60,000 nt of DNA. It comes from Symsagittifera roscoffensis. Its lineage: Eukaryota; Xenacoelomorpha; Acoela; Convolutidae. The stretch is taken from assembly GCF_963678635.1 (NCBI RefSeq), contig NC_087063.1, forward strand, positions 83,997,574 to 84,057,573, in the 5' to 3' direction. The position numbers and the translations under genes are program-made. Position 1 is the first letter of the stretch. Each line of letters begins with the position of its first letter. The notes under the pieces were generated by a model. That model was not told where the DNA came from. It did not search any database and saw nothing but the letters and a program-made list of their open reading frames with translations. Positions 1-12,374 of the stretch are shown here, in pieces.

Positions 1-2300
1 CTCTTTGAAAATTAACACAATTACATCAATTAAAACTATCAATTAGAAAAATTAGGTCCCTTTTGTTTGAGAAATAGTCACAATTTCTCTTCCTACAATA
101 GAAAAATGTTTTTGTTTTACAATTTTTCCCTAAAAAAGTCTAAAATGGTCTCGAGTTATAATTTTTTCTAACTCCATGCTGTATATTTTGTTGTTTTACA
201 TCTTTCGATAATACATACTGAAGATGTCGAAGATGTCATTTTTGCTAGTAATTTGAACTAGCGATGACATCTGTTGCTTTTTTGTGATTTGATCAAAAAA
301 ACTGGTAAAAAAATGAAAGCAATTTAACTATCCAGTTTTTTCAGTTTATTTTTTTCAGTTTTTTGGTATTTCACTAAGAGCAATTTTTCTGTTTATGGCT
401 CAAAAACGTGACCATTCAAACCAAATACTGAGTAGACTAACTTTATTTAATTTTTATAAAGTACATTTTGAGATCTCAGTATCAGTATTAGTTTTCTATT
501 TCAGATTGCTTAGCCTCCAAAAATTTAACGCCTTTTTATCAACAATTTTAAGAAACGCTTAAATGAAATTAGGTTTTTGAATTAGTTCAAACTAGCTTAG
601 CTTACAAGAAGACAAGCAAAACTTCTGAAGCTGGTTGCGGTGCAATTTGTGTGGATTACTTTTGTCAACTTCTTTGTTTTCATTGCAACTTTCGAAATGA
701 TTTTTCTTCATCTGAAATTGGTCGGGAAAACTGTATAAGAATGGAAAAATTCAACAATAGATCCAGTGACTACCATCCAAAACTTTAAAATACTTGCAGT
801 TTTTAGACTACCATCGTCTTTTTTGACGTACAATTTTCTGGAGGCTTATTCTTAACCTCTCCATCATTTGTAAAGTTTCAATTTTAATTGATCAAATAAA
901 AAAAGTCAATAAGGTTTTCATTAGTATTGTCATCTAAATCAAATAGTGTATTTTGAAAGGTTTTTTAGGCTGCCTTGTTATTTTATTCTCCTGATTAAAT
1001 TACGGAATTCTTCAGAAAAAATCATAATTTGACGACGAAAAAGCATTTTTTTATTTTCACTCAATTGACATTCCATATATTTTGATTTTGCTCTAAGCAC
1101 GACGTAGTAAATAATCAATTCCTGAGGCTTCATATAAAGAAACAATAAGAAAAAAGATAATAACAAAATATTATCTGTTAGTTATAGATAATAACACATT
1201 ATGAGACATTTTCTTTTAAAGTTAACTCGATTACATCAACCAAGTCAATCATACAAAAATTTCAAGTCTCTAATTGTTTTAGAATTAGTCATAATTGCTT
1301 TTTCTACAATTGAAAGTTTTATTTTCTTTATCAATTTGTACCTAAAGAAATCTAAAATGGTCTCGACTAATAAATTCTTATAACAACATGGTGTATAATT
1401 TGATGTTTTTCATTTTTCGATAATAACTATTGAAGATGTTGAAATTGTCTTTTTTGTTACTGATTTGATTTAGCGATGACATCTGCTGTTTTTTCTTATC
1501 AAAAATTAAAAGCAATTTAACTATCCTGGTTTGACATATTTCAGTTTTTTAATGTGTTTCAATCAGAGCAATTTCTGTTTATGGCTCAAAATGTGACGAT
1601 TCAAATCAATTACCAAAAAAAAACTTAATTAATTTTTATAAGTACATTTTGAGCTCTCAGTATTCGTAATATCTTTCTATTTTAAATTCTTTTAGCCTCC
1701 GAAAAATTTACGCTTTTGTCAGCAATTTTGATTGAATGCTTAGATGAAATTAGGTTTTCGAACTAGTTCAAGCAAGTTTAACCGTGTTTGAACGAGTTCT
1801 AGTCTAAGGTGGTCTTTTTTATCGTACAATTTTCTGGAGGCTTGTTCTTAACCTCTCCAACCTGTGTGAAATCAACCTGTGTGAAATTTCAATTCAAATA
1901 ATGATTTCATTAGTTTTGTCATCTAAATCAAGTAAGGTAATTTGACAGATTTTTCTTGTGCTGCTCTGATATTTTACTCTCTTGAACAAAACTCGCAACT
2001 GATTTGTAAAATAATAATTTGATGAAGAAAAGCATTTTTTTTCACTTAAATGAGAATCATATGATTTGAATTTGCTCTAAGCATGAAGTAGTAAATATAT
2101 ATTTCTCAAGGTTTCAAATAGAAAACAATCGAAAAGAAAGATAGTAAGTTACAATTATGTACAAAATGTAAGACATGTTCTTTAAAAATAAACCCGATTA
2201 CATCAACCAAGTCAACCGAACAGAAATTTTACGTCTCTGACTGTTTTAAAACTAGTCACAATTGCTTTTTCTACAATTGAAAGTTGTTTAGTCTAATTTG
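1..2300. repeat. Three decayed tandem copies of a roughly 1.0-1.2 kb unit
   Basis: Copies start near 1, near 1,205 and near 2,170. Each opens with a match around 'gattacatcaaccaagtc' followed by a T-rich block ending 'tttctacaattgaaag'. Later landmarks also recur in order: 'ttctggaggctt.ttcttaacctctcca' at about 834 and 1,838, and 'gtcatctaaatcaa' at about 929 and 1,918. The copies differ by many substitutions and by indels, and the third is truncated after about 130 bp. I see no convincing coding capacity; the few short open frames are AT-rich and carry no motif. Confidence 0.6.
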
Positions 2301-2637
2301 TTGTTTAATAATTTCTTTGTAATTTCGAGGAGAACTTGAAAACGTGAACTTTTTTGGTTTAACAACTAATTAAACAAAATTAGTTGAATCAATTTCTGCT
2401 CTGCTGCTGACATCCCCAATTTCATGAAAAAACTTATCTACTGGGTTCAATGGTTGTTAGAAGGTACTGGTTTAGATTTAAATGGATTTTTTGTTGGTTT
2501 CGTGGATAGCTTCCCAAATTTTGTTGGCGTACTTGCCTGTTGTATTAAATTCTTAAATACTTTTTCTAAATTGCTTTCTTCATCACAAACTCATTTTGAA
2601 GTTGACATTTTGGGTTCAAATGAAGGAACAGTGAAAA

Positions 2638-3400
2638 TTTGGGTTCAATCAAAACAACGGGAAGCGGGACACACTCCTAGTGGAAAGCTCACGTGCCTGA
2701 TCAACTAAGCCTAATTTTTGTAAATCAAAAGGTAGGGCCCACAAAAAAAAACAACTAATTAGTTTGACCATTTTCAGACTCTTTTTGATTTTTCTCAAAA
2801 ACTATCCAGCCACATTTGAGATGCTTGGTTCAATTCAAAGAATGATTTTTTGATAAAATCCCTTTCATATTTGGCTACGACCAAATTTTTTATTCAAAAA
2901 GTTATAGCCCTTGAAATTGTCAAAAGTTTTGATTTTTTATCAGTATTTTGAAATTTTTAATAGTCCTTAAAAACTATAAGCCAAAAACTGAGTTTTCTGG
3001 TTCAATCGAAGCAACTTGATGTGAAAAGTGACCTAACTAATCAACTAGGCCCTACTTTCTTAAACAAATTTTTGGACCCTTGGAAAAACATTAATTACAT
3101 TTTTCAGAATTTTTTGAAATTATTTGACTTTTCTCGAAATCTACGCTCTGTAACCTGAGTTTTTACAATTAATTGAAATAACAGTTTGAGTTAATGTCTT
3201 CGGTTACACTGACAAGTTCTTCAAAAATTAAGCTTCGATTCTCGGAAAAAAGAAAGCTTTGATTTTTTGACCGTTCTTTTGAAACTTTTTGACTTTTCTG
3301 GAAAACTGCCCTGCCAATTCTTAGGATAAGTGGTCAATCGACAATTTTTTTTTTGAAATTTTTCTGAAATTTTTCACAGTTATCTTTCATCGAGACATAA
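2638..3400. repeat. Degenerate tandem repeat, period about 175 bp, about four copies
   Basis: A block starting with 'ggttcaat(t/c)(a/g)aa' recurs near 2,640, 2,828 and 2,999, with a weaker copy near 3,165. Each copy runs through a 'ttttttgaaattttttgacttttct' stretch and an 'aaaact' segment. The copies are strongly diverged. A 94-codon open frame (2,424-2,708) overlaps the first copy, but I do not believe it is a gene. Confidence 0.45.
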
Positions 3401-3905
3401 GTTTTTTTGTTGTTGTTGTGCTGCATCGCAATTGACGCGAAGCTCTGCTTCGCCTTTGTTTTATATATTTTTTTTTTCAAGTTTTATCTCGTTTTTGTTT
3501 TTTTCCTTGTTTTGGAAATTCGTTTGGTTTATTCGAAAACTGTTCATAGCGGGTTAAAAGTCTATCATTTTTTTCTAACACCAGGAAATCAATTTACCGC
3601 GGTGGGTCAATACTAATTCTATTACTTGTACAGCGATGGTGGCTGCAGGCATTGAGGAAATGTTTAATAATTTTTATTTTTTCCTAACTCTAGACGACGA
3701 TAGCTTACAGACTGTTTGGACGGCCAAACATCGCCATAAAGCAGCAATTTCTTGTTTTGTGTTCAGCTAAGTTTTCTAAATACTCTAATGCAACATGAGC
3801 TAAAGTGTCTATTAACTTTTTTGGAATTTTGATTTTATTTTAAAAACTGATATGATTTTTTTGAAGCCTTACTTTTATTTAGACATATATAAGTATAACA
3901 TAAAT

Positions 3906-3907
3906 AA

Positions 3908-3968
<61 letters not shown>

Positions 3969-3977
3969 TATATATAT
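3906..3977. repeat. (TA)n microsatellite
   Basis: An almost pure run of TA dinucleotides about 70 bp long, interrupted by 'aaat' near each end. Confidence 0.95.
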
Positions 3978-4629
3978 TCGAGTAATTTTTTTACTTCCGT
4001 TTTTCCGTATCTTGACCACTTGAGAAGCTCTGATGCTTTGCATATGTTTTATCTTTTTTTCCCCAACTATTATATATTTATTACAGATTTTTAAATATCT
4101 TAGTAAAATTTCAGCTTGCGCTTTGCGTGTTTTTAAGGTTTTTTGATGTTTGTAGATGTTGTGTGATGTTTTGTTTGTTTTCAGGTTTCTATTGTATGTT
4201 TTTGTGATTTCGGGGTCTCTCTTGCTTGCTCACTGGTAGCTAATATGGAAGGGAAAGTATTACGTCTTCGGAAACAAAAAATTCTATACCTTCAATTTGG
4301 CTACCTTTTATGTGAGTTCGCTCGAGACCAACTTCTTAAGTTTTCAGCCAATTGTGTAAGCATTTGCCGATTTTAAATTTCGCCTAAGAAATCTTTGAAA
4401 ACCAGCCCTGGACTTTTAGACCGATCCAAGAAAGCCAGGGTAATCCTTGCAAGACTTTGAACTGGTTTTTCCCCTGGCCAGGCCTGGCTCCAGGGATGGC
4501 TTCAGGGATAAAATTACATGGACAGGTAAACCAATTTAGGAGTGTGTACATATCCTTTCCTCAATTTCTGTTCAATGGCTGAGACAACGGTTAGTGAGAT
4601 CACAGCTTTGTGAAGCTATGAAAATGTAG

Positions 4630-4700
4630 TGAAGGAGAAAAAACCACCCCGAGCACAAATATTCCCACACTTTCTTCGCTAGTCGGAACAAGGAACAAGG
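4630..4700. repeat. Solo fragment of the 5.46-6.79 kb foldback element
   Basis: The sequence around 'accccgagcacaaatatt' (4,648-4,670), preceded by 'gaaggagaaaaaacc', matches the outer end of the right arm of the inverted repeat at 5,464-6,793 ('gaagaaaaacccacacgagcacaaatattt' near 6,712). Only the tip of the arm is recognisable. Confidence 0.5.
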
Positions 4701-5463
4701 AAACAAATCAAGTATTCTAAGCAGTTCAAGAAAAAGAACTATAACAAATAGCTAAACAACATAATTTGTGTTTTTCACTGTAATGAAATATACGTAATTC
4801 GAAAACATATATTATGCATTTCAATAACTATGCAAATCAAATGCAGTAGCATGCAGTAGTATGCAGTAGCGTAGTAGCAACTATTTGGTAGCATTTATTG
4901 GTCAAAAATAGTGAGTCGACTGGTCTGTTTATGGTACTGAAGATTAATTTTCAAACGAAATAATGCATGGTTCGTGGCCACGAAAAGATGTAGTCTATGC
5001 TTTATAAGAAAGAATTTCAAGCTTATAAAAAAACTTGCCATCCAGAAACTTCACAACCTATAAGTAACAAAAAAACACTATATCTTTGTACGTTTGCATC
5101 AAAATGTACTATGAGTTCAATTTTCTATCAACAGAAATTGTTTCAAAATCAACAAAACTTGTTTCCAGTTCTACAGCCAGCTCATCGCTTTAGAAAAAAC
5201 ATCAGTCAAACTCTTTTAGTCTTTATTTTTTAGGCATATATAACAATATTTTAGGCATATATGATTTTGATAGTTTTGTATCAAAGTTTATCTGTTAAAT
5301 TTGTCCATTGATCAACTTAAATTTTCAATCTATTTAAACACTTACCAATTTGATGAAACTTGATATACACAGAGATCAGTGCGAGCGTGTTTCAAAAGCT
5401 AACTAGACTGTGAAAAATCAAAAGTAATTTCTACACACCTACGGCAGTCAAAAATGACAACAG

Positions 5464-6793
5464 TGCCTTTTCTTATTTTTATTGTTCCGACTTTTGTAAC
5501 GAAAGTAACAAAATATTTGTGCTCGGGGTGGGTTTTTTTTCTTCAGACAAATTTCGACTTTTTAACTAACCATTTTTTACGGAATCATTCAAAATTTATT
5601 GTTGTCCTGAGCTTAAATTTGAAAAAATATTTCACCTGTGATCATTTTTCGTAAAATTGTAAGGGTTTAAAGATAGCCATTTTGGCCGTTTTGGCCAATT
5701 TGGGACAACTAACGCGCGATATATTTCGCGCTATTTACGCGTAAGCGGAAACTAATCCGTCATAGAAATCGTTCCAAATTGGTTGAAAGAAGCTTACTTG
5801 CCATAAATGATTTGTTACTAGGAGCAAAATTTATCATTTCGTACTTTATCTAGAGTGTGGGATGATGATTTTCAAAAAAAAAATCTCAATTTTTTTTTAA
5901 TTTTTCATTTGATTTTTATTAATTTAAATTTTCCATGCTTTTACTGCTCCATAGACCTTAAAATGCAGTCGGAACATTCAGGGCTTCGCCCTGAAACGAG
6001 CATTCTTGTTGCTATTTAAATTCAAAGATAAATCTTTGTTTATCTTTTGCTTCAAAGCAAAGTCAAAAAATTAACTTCCCAAATTAAAAAATTTCTTGTT
6101 GAAAAAGCCGCCAAAATGTCTACGTGATAAACTGGTCAAATTGCATTTGCCCTCAGTTGCCCGCAGTGTAGGATTTCATATTTTTTTTATAAAGTAGGAG
6201 TCAACGTAATGTTTTCCAAATTTGTTATTCAGAAATATAATTTAACAAGAGTCCTCGCATCAGGGTGAAGCCCTGAATGTTCCGACTGCCTTTTAGGGTT
6301 TATAGAGCAGTGATAACTTTAAAAAATTAAATGTAGCAAAACAAAATGCACATTTTTTTCTAAAATTTGAAATTTTTTATGAAAATCATCACACGCTAAA
6401 TAAAGTACAAAAGAATAGATTTTGCTGCTTCTATCAAATCAATTATGGCAAGTAAGCTTCTTTCAACCCATTTGCAACAATTTCTAAGACGGATTAAATC
6501 TCCGCTCACGCGTTAGTTGACTCAATAGATCGCGCGTTAGTTGACTCAAATTGGCCAAAATGGCAATCTTTAAACCTCCATAACTTTACGAAAAATGATC
6601 ACAGTGAAATATCTTTTCAAATTTAAGCTCAGGACAACAATATCTTTTGAATGATATAAAAAAAAATTTTCGTCAAAAATGACTAGTTAAAAATTCGAAA
6701 TTTGTCTGATGAAGAAAAACCCACACGAGCACAAATATTTCGTTACTTTTGTATCGAAACTCTGAACAATAACTAATAAAAATGAGATAAAAG
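5464..6793. mobile_element. Foldback (long inverted repeat) element, non-coding
   Basis: Two arms of roughly 540 bp face each other around a centre at about 6,000-6,250. Matching landmarks in opposite orientation include 'ttttattgttccgac' (left) with 'aataactaataaaaatg' (right), 'gagcacaaatattt' near 5,510 and 6,725, 'aagcttacttgccataa' near 5,790 and its complement near 6,448, and 'cattcagggcttcgccctgaa' near 5,970 and its complement near 6,262. The arms are diverged by perhaps 15-20 percent by eye. No transposase is encoded, so this looks like a non-autonomous element able to form a giant hairpin. Confidence 0.75.
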
Positions 6794-7105
6794 TCGAGAA
6801 ATAATTGAGATGTAATCTAAGCTTCCCTTTTTTAGAACACGATTCTGCTCAGCAAGGGATATCAATTACAACATCCTAATCGAGATCGATCATACACTTG
6901 CTAGTGTGAAAACACTTGATATCTAATAATCTAATAATCAATCAAAACTTATTCTTCAAACAAACGTTCCAGTTTATATAGAAAAGTCATGATTAAAAAC
7001 ATACTCCTCCTTTTTAAATTCTAAATCTTGTCATTGCAATGTAGGTTTTGAAGACGTGTCTAACAATGACAACCCCAATGCAGAAAAAAGCTAAATTTGA
7101 AAGCC

Positions 7106-7678
7106 ATGGCTAATCAAAAGCAATTAATTTTCTTATTCCTTTTCACCGTGGTGGGGTTGTGTAAAACACGTTTTGCTAAAACTTTAAAATATTCTGATCT
7201 GAACGAATTGTATTTACCCAGCAGGTTTTTTTCTACAGCTTCTACTTATAAAAAGTGGTTGATGGTAAGCCTGTAGACGACCCCAAAAGACAAGTTATTA
7301 AGATTAGTGGTTCAATATTGCCCTTTTTTTGCCTGTCGTATAAAATTATGTTGTCTAAATTGTGCAAACACACAAATTTTTTTTAAGTGTGTTTTACAGA
7401 ATTGGAGTATGACCCAATATCGAAACAATCTCACAAAACCCAAAATTGCCATCTCCCTCAAATATACTTTGAAAGCTGAATGTAACAAAACGAAACTCCA
7501 GGAAATTTTCACCGCCAAAAAACTTGCAACGAACAGCATTACATCTCTGCCGGCATTAAAAACATTCAAAAACGCACATTTTTCTCTCAGCCCAATTATT
7601 AAAACTTTCAAGCTGAAGGAGAGAACGTCAAAGCAGTACATGATAATTTTGAGAGTTCTCATTGCTGGTCCCATTTAG
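7106..7678 (+). CDS. Candidate two-exon host gene: small secreted protein
   Basis: Exon 1 (7,106-7,264, 53 codons) starts with a good signal peptide, MANQKQLIFLFLFTVVGLC, and would run into a stop nine bases past a GTAAGC donor at 7,265. The next acceptor, TTTTACAG at 7,392-7,399 behind a T-rich tract, opens exon 2 (7,400-7,678). Exon 2 stays open for 92 codons in the phase that exon 1 requires (phase 0) and ends in TAG. The spliced product would be about 145 residues: a short secreted, lysine- and threonine-rich protein without recognisable domain or cysteine framework. The intron of 135 bp is typical for small-genome invertebrates. The opposite strand of exon 2 is also open, so chance is not excluded. 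I do not recognise the family. Confidence 0.45.
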
Positions 7679-8555
7679 CAGGGTAACCGCATTTCTCAAA
7701 CCGGAGACAAGGACCTCAACAGGAGCACTGGACTAGTTAGCCAAAGCTCTATACAAATTGAGACTAGAAACTAAAAAGCAAAAACGAAATGCAAGAAAGA
7801 AAATTTCGAACAGATGAAAATAGCAGAAAGAAAAACTATACCTATATTTCGGAGAAAAGAAACTAAAGAAATTTTCAAAGTGGAACTTCTACTTTAAGTG
7901 AAACGTTTCGTTTTTTTTTTCGTACAAGCATATATTTACTAACATTTGAATCTTAAGCCTTTCACAATAGTTCGTCTAAAAAATGTGTCAGTTGTAGATA
8001 ACACAAGTATGTTGATTAACGTGTTTGCATAAAATCCGAGTAGACTTTTTAATTCTAAATTTGTTCACAACTCGAAATATATTTTTTAAAGTAATAATTG
8101 AATCAGATTTCAACTAGAAAACTAAAATTATAACTTTAAAAGTTATATCCAGTTTTGTAATTTCTAAATTCCTAACCAATTTTCTTAGTCTTTCAGGTTT
8201 TTTTTAACTTTGAGAAAAAGCGATTAATTTAAACAAGTTTAACGGATGTTCAAAGGAACTTGATATTCATCGAGGAGGCCAATCTGGCAAAGTGTGTCCA
8301 TGATTCGAGGCTCAGATATCACATATTCTGAATTTTATGATATCAGATGGCTTCGATTATGGCTTTGATAATAGATGCCCTAACTGCTCTGAAAATAAAA
8401 GAAGGCGAAAAGGAAACATATTGAAGTCCCCGACTAAACTAAAAATTGACTTTTTATCATCATAAAATGATAAGAACGCGAATGATAAGAAAAGTTAGTA
8501 GATTAGAAGAGGACCGAAATCCAAAAAGCAGGATCAGAATCTTCCGCATGAAGTT

Positions 8556-9056
8556 GGTTTTAAATGAGTCGGCCTTTATATTTTTATGACTCCAATTTCT
8601 GAAACCTTATAAACGATTGATAATTTCTCTGTTTTCTATTTTTTTCCTTGCCACATAATTTTTTCCTTGCCTCAAAAAACAGCAGACAACCACTATTGGT
8701 CTCTTCGCAATTCAATGGAAAATGAAAAACAGAATACATTTTTTTCTAGATTGGATCGCCATGTTCACTATACTCCCGCAAATATAAACAGTTAATTGAA
8801 GTAAATTTTTTGGAAAAAAAAGGAAGTCGGTTCAAATAACAATAGAAGAACAACTGTGTCTAACGTATAAGCCTTTCACGCAAGCCCTTTCATCTCTAAT
8901 TTTCTTTTTCTGTCGTCTATGGGCTATGATAACTTCAAAAATGAGACTTTTTTTATTGTATGCAATTAGAGCCATAAAAAGTTTTTTTGAAGTTTTTTTC
9001 TTCTGGTTTCAGAAGCTAGAGGCATGAAAAATGCAGGCCGACTCATTTAAAGCAAC
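8556..9056. mobile_element. MITE-like element with about 50-bp terminal inverted repeats
   Basis: The left end 'ggttttaaatgagtcggcc' (8,556-8,574), continuing to 'ttctgaaacc' at about 8,606, is mirrored at the right end from 9,007 ('ggtttcagaag') to 'ggccgactcatttaaagcaacc' (ending 9,056). The interior of about 400 bp is AT-rich and encodes nothing visible. The size and the lack of a transposase suit a non-autonomous DNA transposon. I could not settle a target duplication. Confidence 0.7.
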
Positions 9057-10222
9057 CCCGGGTTGACCTCCATAGACCGAAAATGCTTATCGCACAATTT
9101 CCGTTCACGAAAATTTTATAATAAGCATTTTTTCAACCAATATTTAAGTTTTCAAAAAAATCCTACAAACTGTTTTTAGGGTGTTTTAAGCTTAGTTACG
9201 TCAATTTTACTTAGCTTCTACTTAGCCGTCTTAATTAGCAACATTACAATGTACCATTACAATTTGGCTGTATTAATTAAAATAATGAGGCTAAATAGCT
9301 CAATCATTCAAAACTCAGAATCAAATTATTGAGCACGGAATCAGGGAAATTAATATCTAGTGAGCTTCCCAAATGCAACTTTCAAAATATTTTTCTTTAC
9401 GAAAAAAAATTTGCCGCCAATTTTACAATTTGAATGGATTCTTCAAGAGATTGGAACGTTTCGGCAAAGTGCAGTTTTTTTGCAGAAAAAAATTGAGGTG
9501 TTCTTTTATACGAACTCAAATGTATCAACTTCTCAAATTGAAGAGATATTCACCCTACAAAAATTTATCATAAAGTTTTAAAGCTAAATGAAACCGGAAA
9601 TCCAAAAGTTTAAATGTAAAAGAACAAAAGTCTAAAAGTTCTTTTGTTCACTATAGTTTTGGAAAAAAAGTTACATTTTTTTCTACAACAAAAACAGAAA
9701 TTTTGCAATAATTTTCTTCACAGCCTAGAAATATCGAGAAAACAATTTTTATCAAAATGTAGAAAACAGACGCCAAGCGCAGTCAAAAAATGGGTCTAGC
9801 ACATTTGGGTCACATTTTGTTAAATCTAAAAGGTGGTTGATTTGATTTAAAACATAGGTCGAGAACAATCACAGCATAGTTAAATGCCCGTGAAAACTTT
9901 GTATCAAGTCGGAATTTAGGAAATCGTGTTTTCTCCTGTTTCATTTTGCTACTCATACAATTTTTTTTCAGTTTTTACTCAAGTTGAAACTTTTGAAAGT
10001 TATAGGTATAGTGTAATTTTTGGGTGAGCCAAATTCATTTGTATTTGACAACATTTTTTGAGAGTTGGTTAAACCTTTTGATTTATATTTTTCTCTGATG
10101 GGTCACAGTTGAGCACTTTTTGGCCAAGAGGCTCTAGAGATGCCCAAGTTTCAGTTTCGGTTAATTTATTGAAACATACCCGACATTTGTTAACCTTGGT
10201 CGTGCATTTTCCTGTCAAGACA
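9057..10222. other. AT-rich stretch, nothing recognised
   Basis: Short overlapping open frames exist near 9,360-9,580 and 10,070-10,320, on both strands, but they have biased A/T composition and no motif. No RNA gene was seen. Confidence 0.4.
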
Positions 10223-10373
10223 GTTAACGCACGCCTAAACTTGGTTGATTTGTTCAAAACATATCTGAGCCAATCAACAAAAAGTTGGGACATATCTGGG
10301 ATTGATATGTCCCAAAAATTATGACATATCTGGGATTAGAGCGTGTACATATAACGCTAACATGGAAGCTTTC

Positions 10374-10783
10374 TGAGTTATTATCGATGGGTATAACTCA
10401 TAGAGTAATTTCGGATAGGGTACACCGTCTGCTCGTCACGCTATCTTATTTTCGGCCGGATAGATTCGTGCAACTTCTTAGTCTAATACCGATCCTAATC
10501 TTACTCTTATACTATCTAGTCTCAGGTTGTTTAACTAGTCTCTGCTAGGCTCAATAGATCTAGGGTATACTGGTTTATTGCGGCTGCTGAAGTACTCGGG
10601 AGAGTTCAACTAATTTCTAAGTTAAATTCAAATCTCTCTGGTGCTGAAATTACAAGTAATTTCAGCACTTACAAATAAGTGGATTGTTAGTTAGATGGAT
10701 CATGATTGGTTAATATTAAATACTTTACATTGGTAAAATATCTAATTTATCCAATCATAAAATGTAGTTTAGATCAGGTTCCA
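10374..10783 (-). repeat. 3' LTR of the env-bearing retrotransposon
   Basis: Starts TG and ends CA on either strand. I see no difference from 28,868-29,277 over the 410 bp. In transcript orientation it holds two CCAAT-like motifs in its first 110 bp, a near-perfect 13-bp palindrome (10,641-10,668) and an AATAAA polyadenylation signal (complement of 10,574-10,579). Confidence 0.96.
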
Positions 10784-10798
10784 CCCATCCGGGTTTTA
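10784..10798 (-). promoter_or_regulatory. Possible polypurine tract
   Basis: Directly upstream of the 3' LTR the minus strand reads AAAACCCGGATGGG. The last seven bases are purine-rich, but the tract is short and broken by CCC, so this is a weak call supported mainly by position. Confidence 0.4.
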
Positions 10799-12374
10799 CA
10801 TAGTTTTTTAGAATAGTTTTTCTGCAATTCGAAAGATGGATGATGGACGTTGGTATTTGGCGAACATCTTATTTCTTCTGGGTTTTCTTATTAGAGAAGT
10901 CCCAGATTCAATCATTGTGTCTTCTCAAGACAACGACTGGGTTTTCGCAACAAACTCAAATCTGATTTCAGAATGGTTGGCTATGTCAGGTTTTTCTGTT
11001 TCATTGGTGAGAACTTCTTTGTGTTTGACCTTGTCTGGGAATGGCGTGGAGATTGTGCGTGGAGGGGATGCCTGGTTACTCGGATCTGTACGTATACTTG
11101 AACATCGAGGTGGTCATTGGTCTAGTTCAATGAAGTCCTTTTCTGCGAAGTCAAGTCGTACTCGAAATCCTTTGAGTTGTGATTGTGGGCGGCATATTGA
11201 TTGTAGTTGGCCATTCTTTCTCGAGTGTAGTAGGGTCGTTTTGTCTTTGGATGTTCGTCCTTGGTGTTGTATTCTGATCTATGTATTGCATAATGTAATT
11301 TACATTTTATAAAACTTTTATTAGTTTAATATTTTTTAATTATGATTTTAGTTAATTGTTTTCACAAAAGCTTTTTGTTTTAGTTCAGTTATTTTGAAGA
11401 GTTACTCACCCTTGAGTAGCTCTTATTAAAAATAGGAGTGTGGTCACAAAGCGTGGATGTAGCACGGTGGGTTAGGCCGGCTATAGAGCATGCTCAGGAC
11501 GTCCTTCCTGGTGGGTTAGGCCAGGAGTGGGAGTATGATTGCATGCGGTTTTTGTGAGAGGTCCTGTTATGTGACAACGTTTTATGTTGGGTTTGTTGTG
11601 GTTTTTCTTATGTTTTGTTGGTTGTGTCCTTTTTTCAAAAATCAAATTGTTTGTGGTATGGGTTTGTCTTTCGACTTTTTTGTGTTTTATTATTTCTTTC
11701 TTAGACTTTATAATAGTCTTCAAAAGAATAAATTATCCAGTTTTAAACTGGGTTAATCCGGTTTGGGTACCGTTGGTTTCCTTTTCTTAGTCATGCTGTT
11801 ATGCTATGTGTTGTGGTGTTTAGTTAGCTGCATTGGTTAGTTTTGTTTAGTATATAATTCCTTTCCAACCGGGTTAAAGTAAAGTTTGAAACATGTTATC
11901 TTGTGTTAGAGTTATCGAGTGTGAAAGCTTGGAACTGAAATTCATTACTTTAAACAATTCTTCGTGGGCGAGCTGTGCGAGTTTGGATAGAATTTTTATG
12001 CGAGTGAATGAAAATATCAAAAGGTTAGTACTGCTTTTGCTTCTTATGAATTTACTACATAGAATTTTAATTTTACTGCTAGTTGTTGGGGGAAATTAAG
12101 TTACAAATTTTCATCATTATTAGATTTACTGCTGGTGGGGGAAAAATTTATAAATTAATTTACTGCATTGGTATTATATTTATTTAATTGTTGGTGCAAA
12201 AATTTAATAGGGTCTTAAACAGTTTTGAAGAAGTTTGCTATTTTTTATTTTTCTTTTGTGAATTTTTCAGATGATCTAGGATGAAGGCTAAAATTCTAAA
12301 GAAAACATGGATAAAGAATGGTGAGTTTCTAATGTTTGAATTAATTAGTAATATGTATAATTCATACTTACCTG
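10799..12374 (-). other. 3' untranslated region of the retroelement
   Basis: About 1.6 kb between the last gene and the 3' LTR without a convincing minus-strand gene. A 158-codon open frame on the plus strand (10,836-11,312) is antisense to the element and I do not credit it. A short direct repeat, 'ggtgggttaggcc', occurs at 11,467 and 11,511, and a loose 'tactgctggtgggggaaa' repeat near 12,070 and 12,125. Confidence 0.5.

Noticed and set aside
10836-11312. 158-codon plus-strand open frame inside the retroelement's 3' untranslated region
   Set aside because: Antisense to all element genes, odd composition, and no motif or sensible context.
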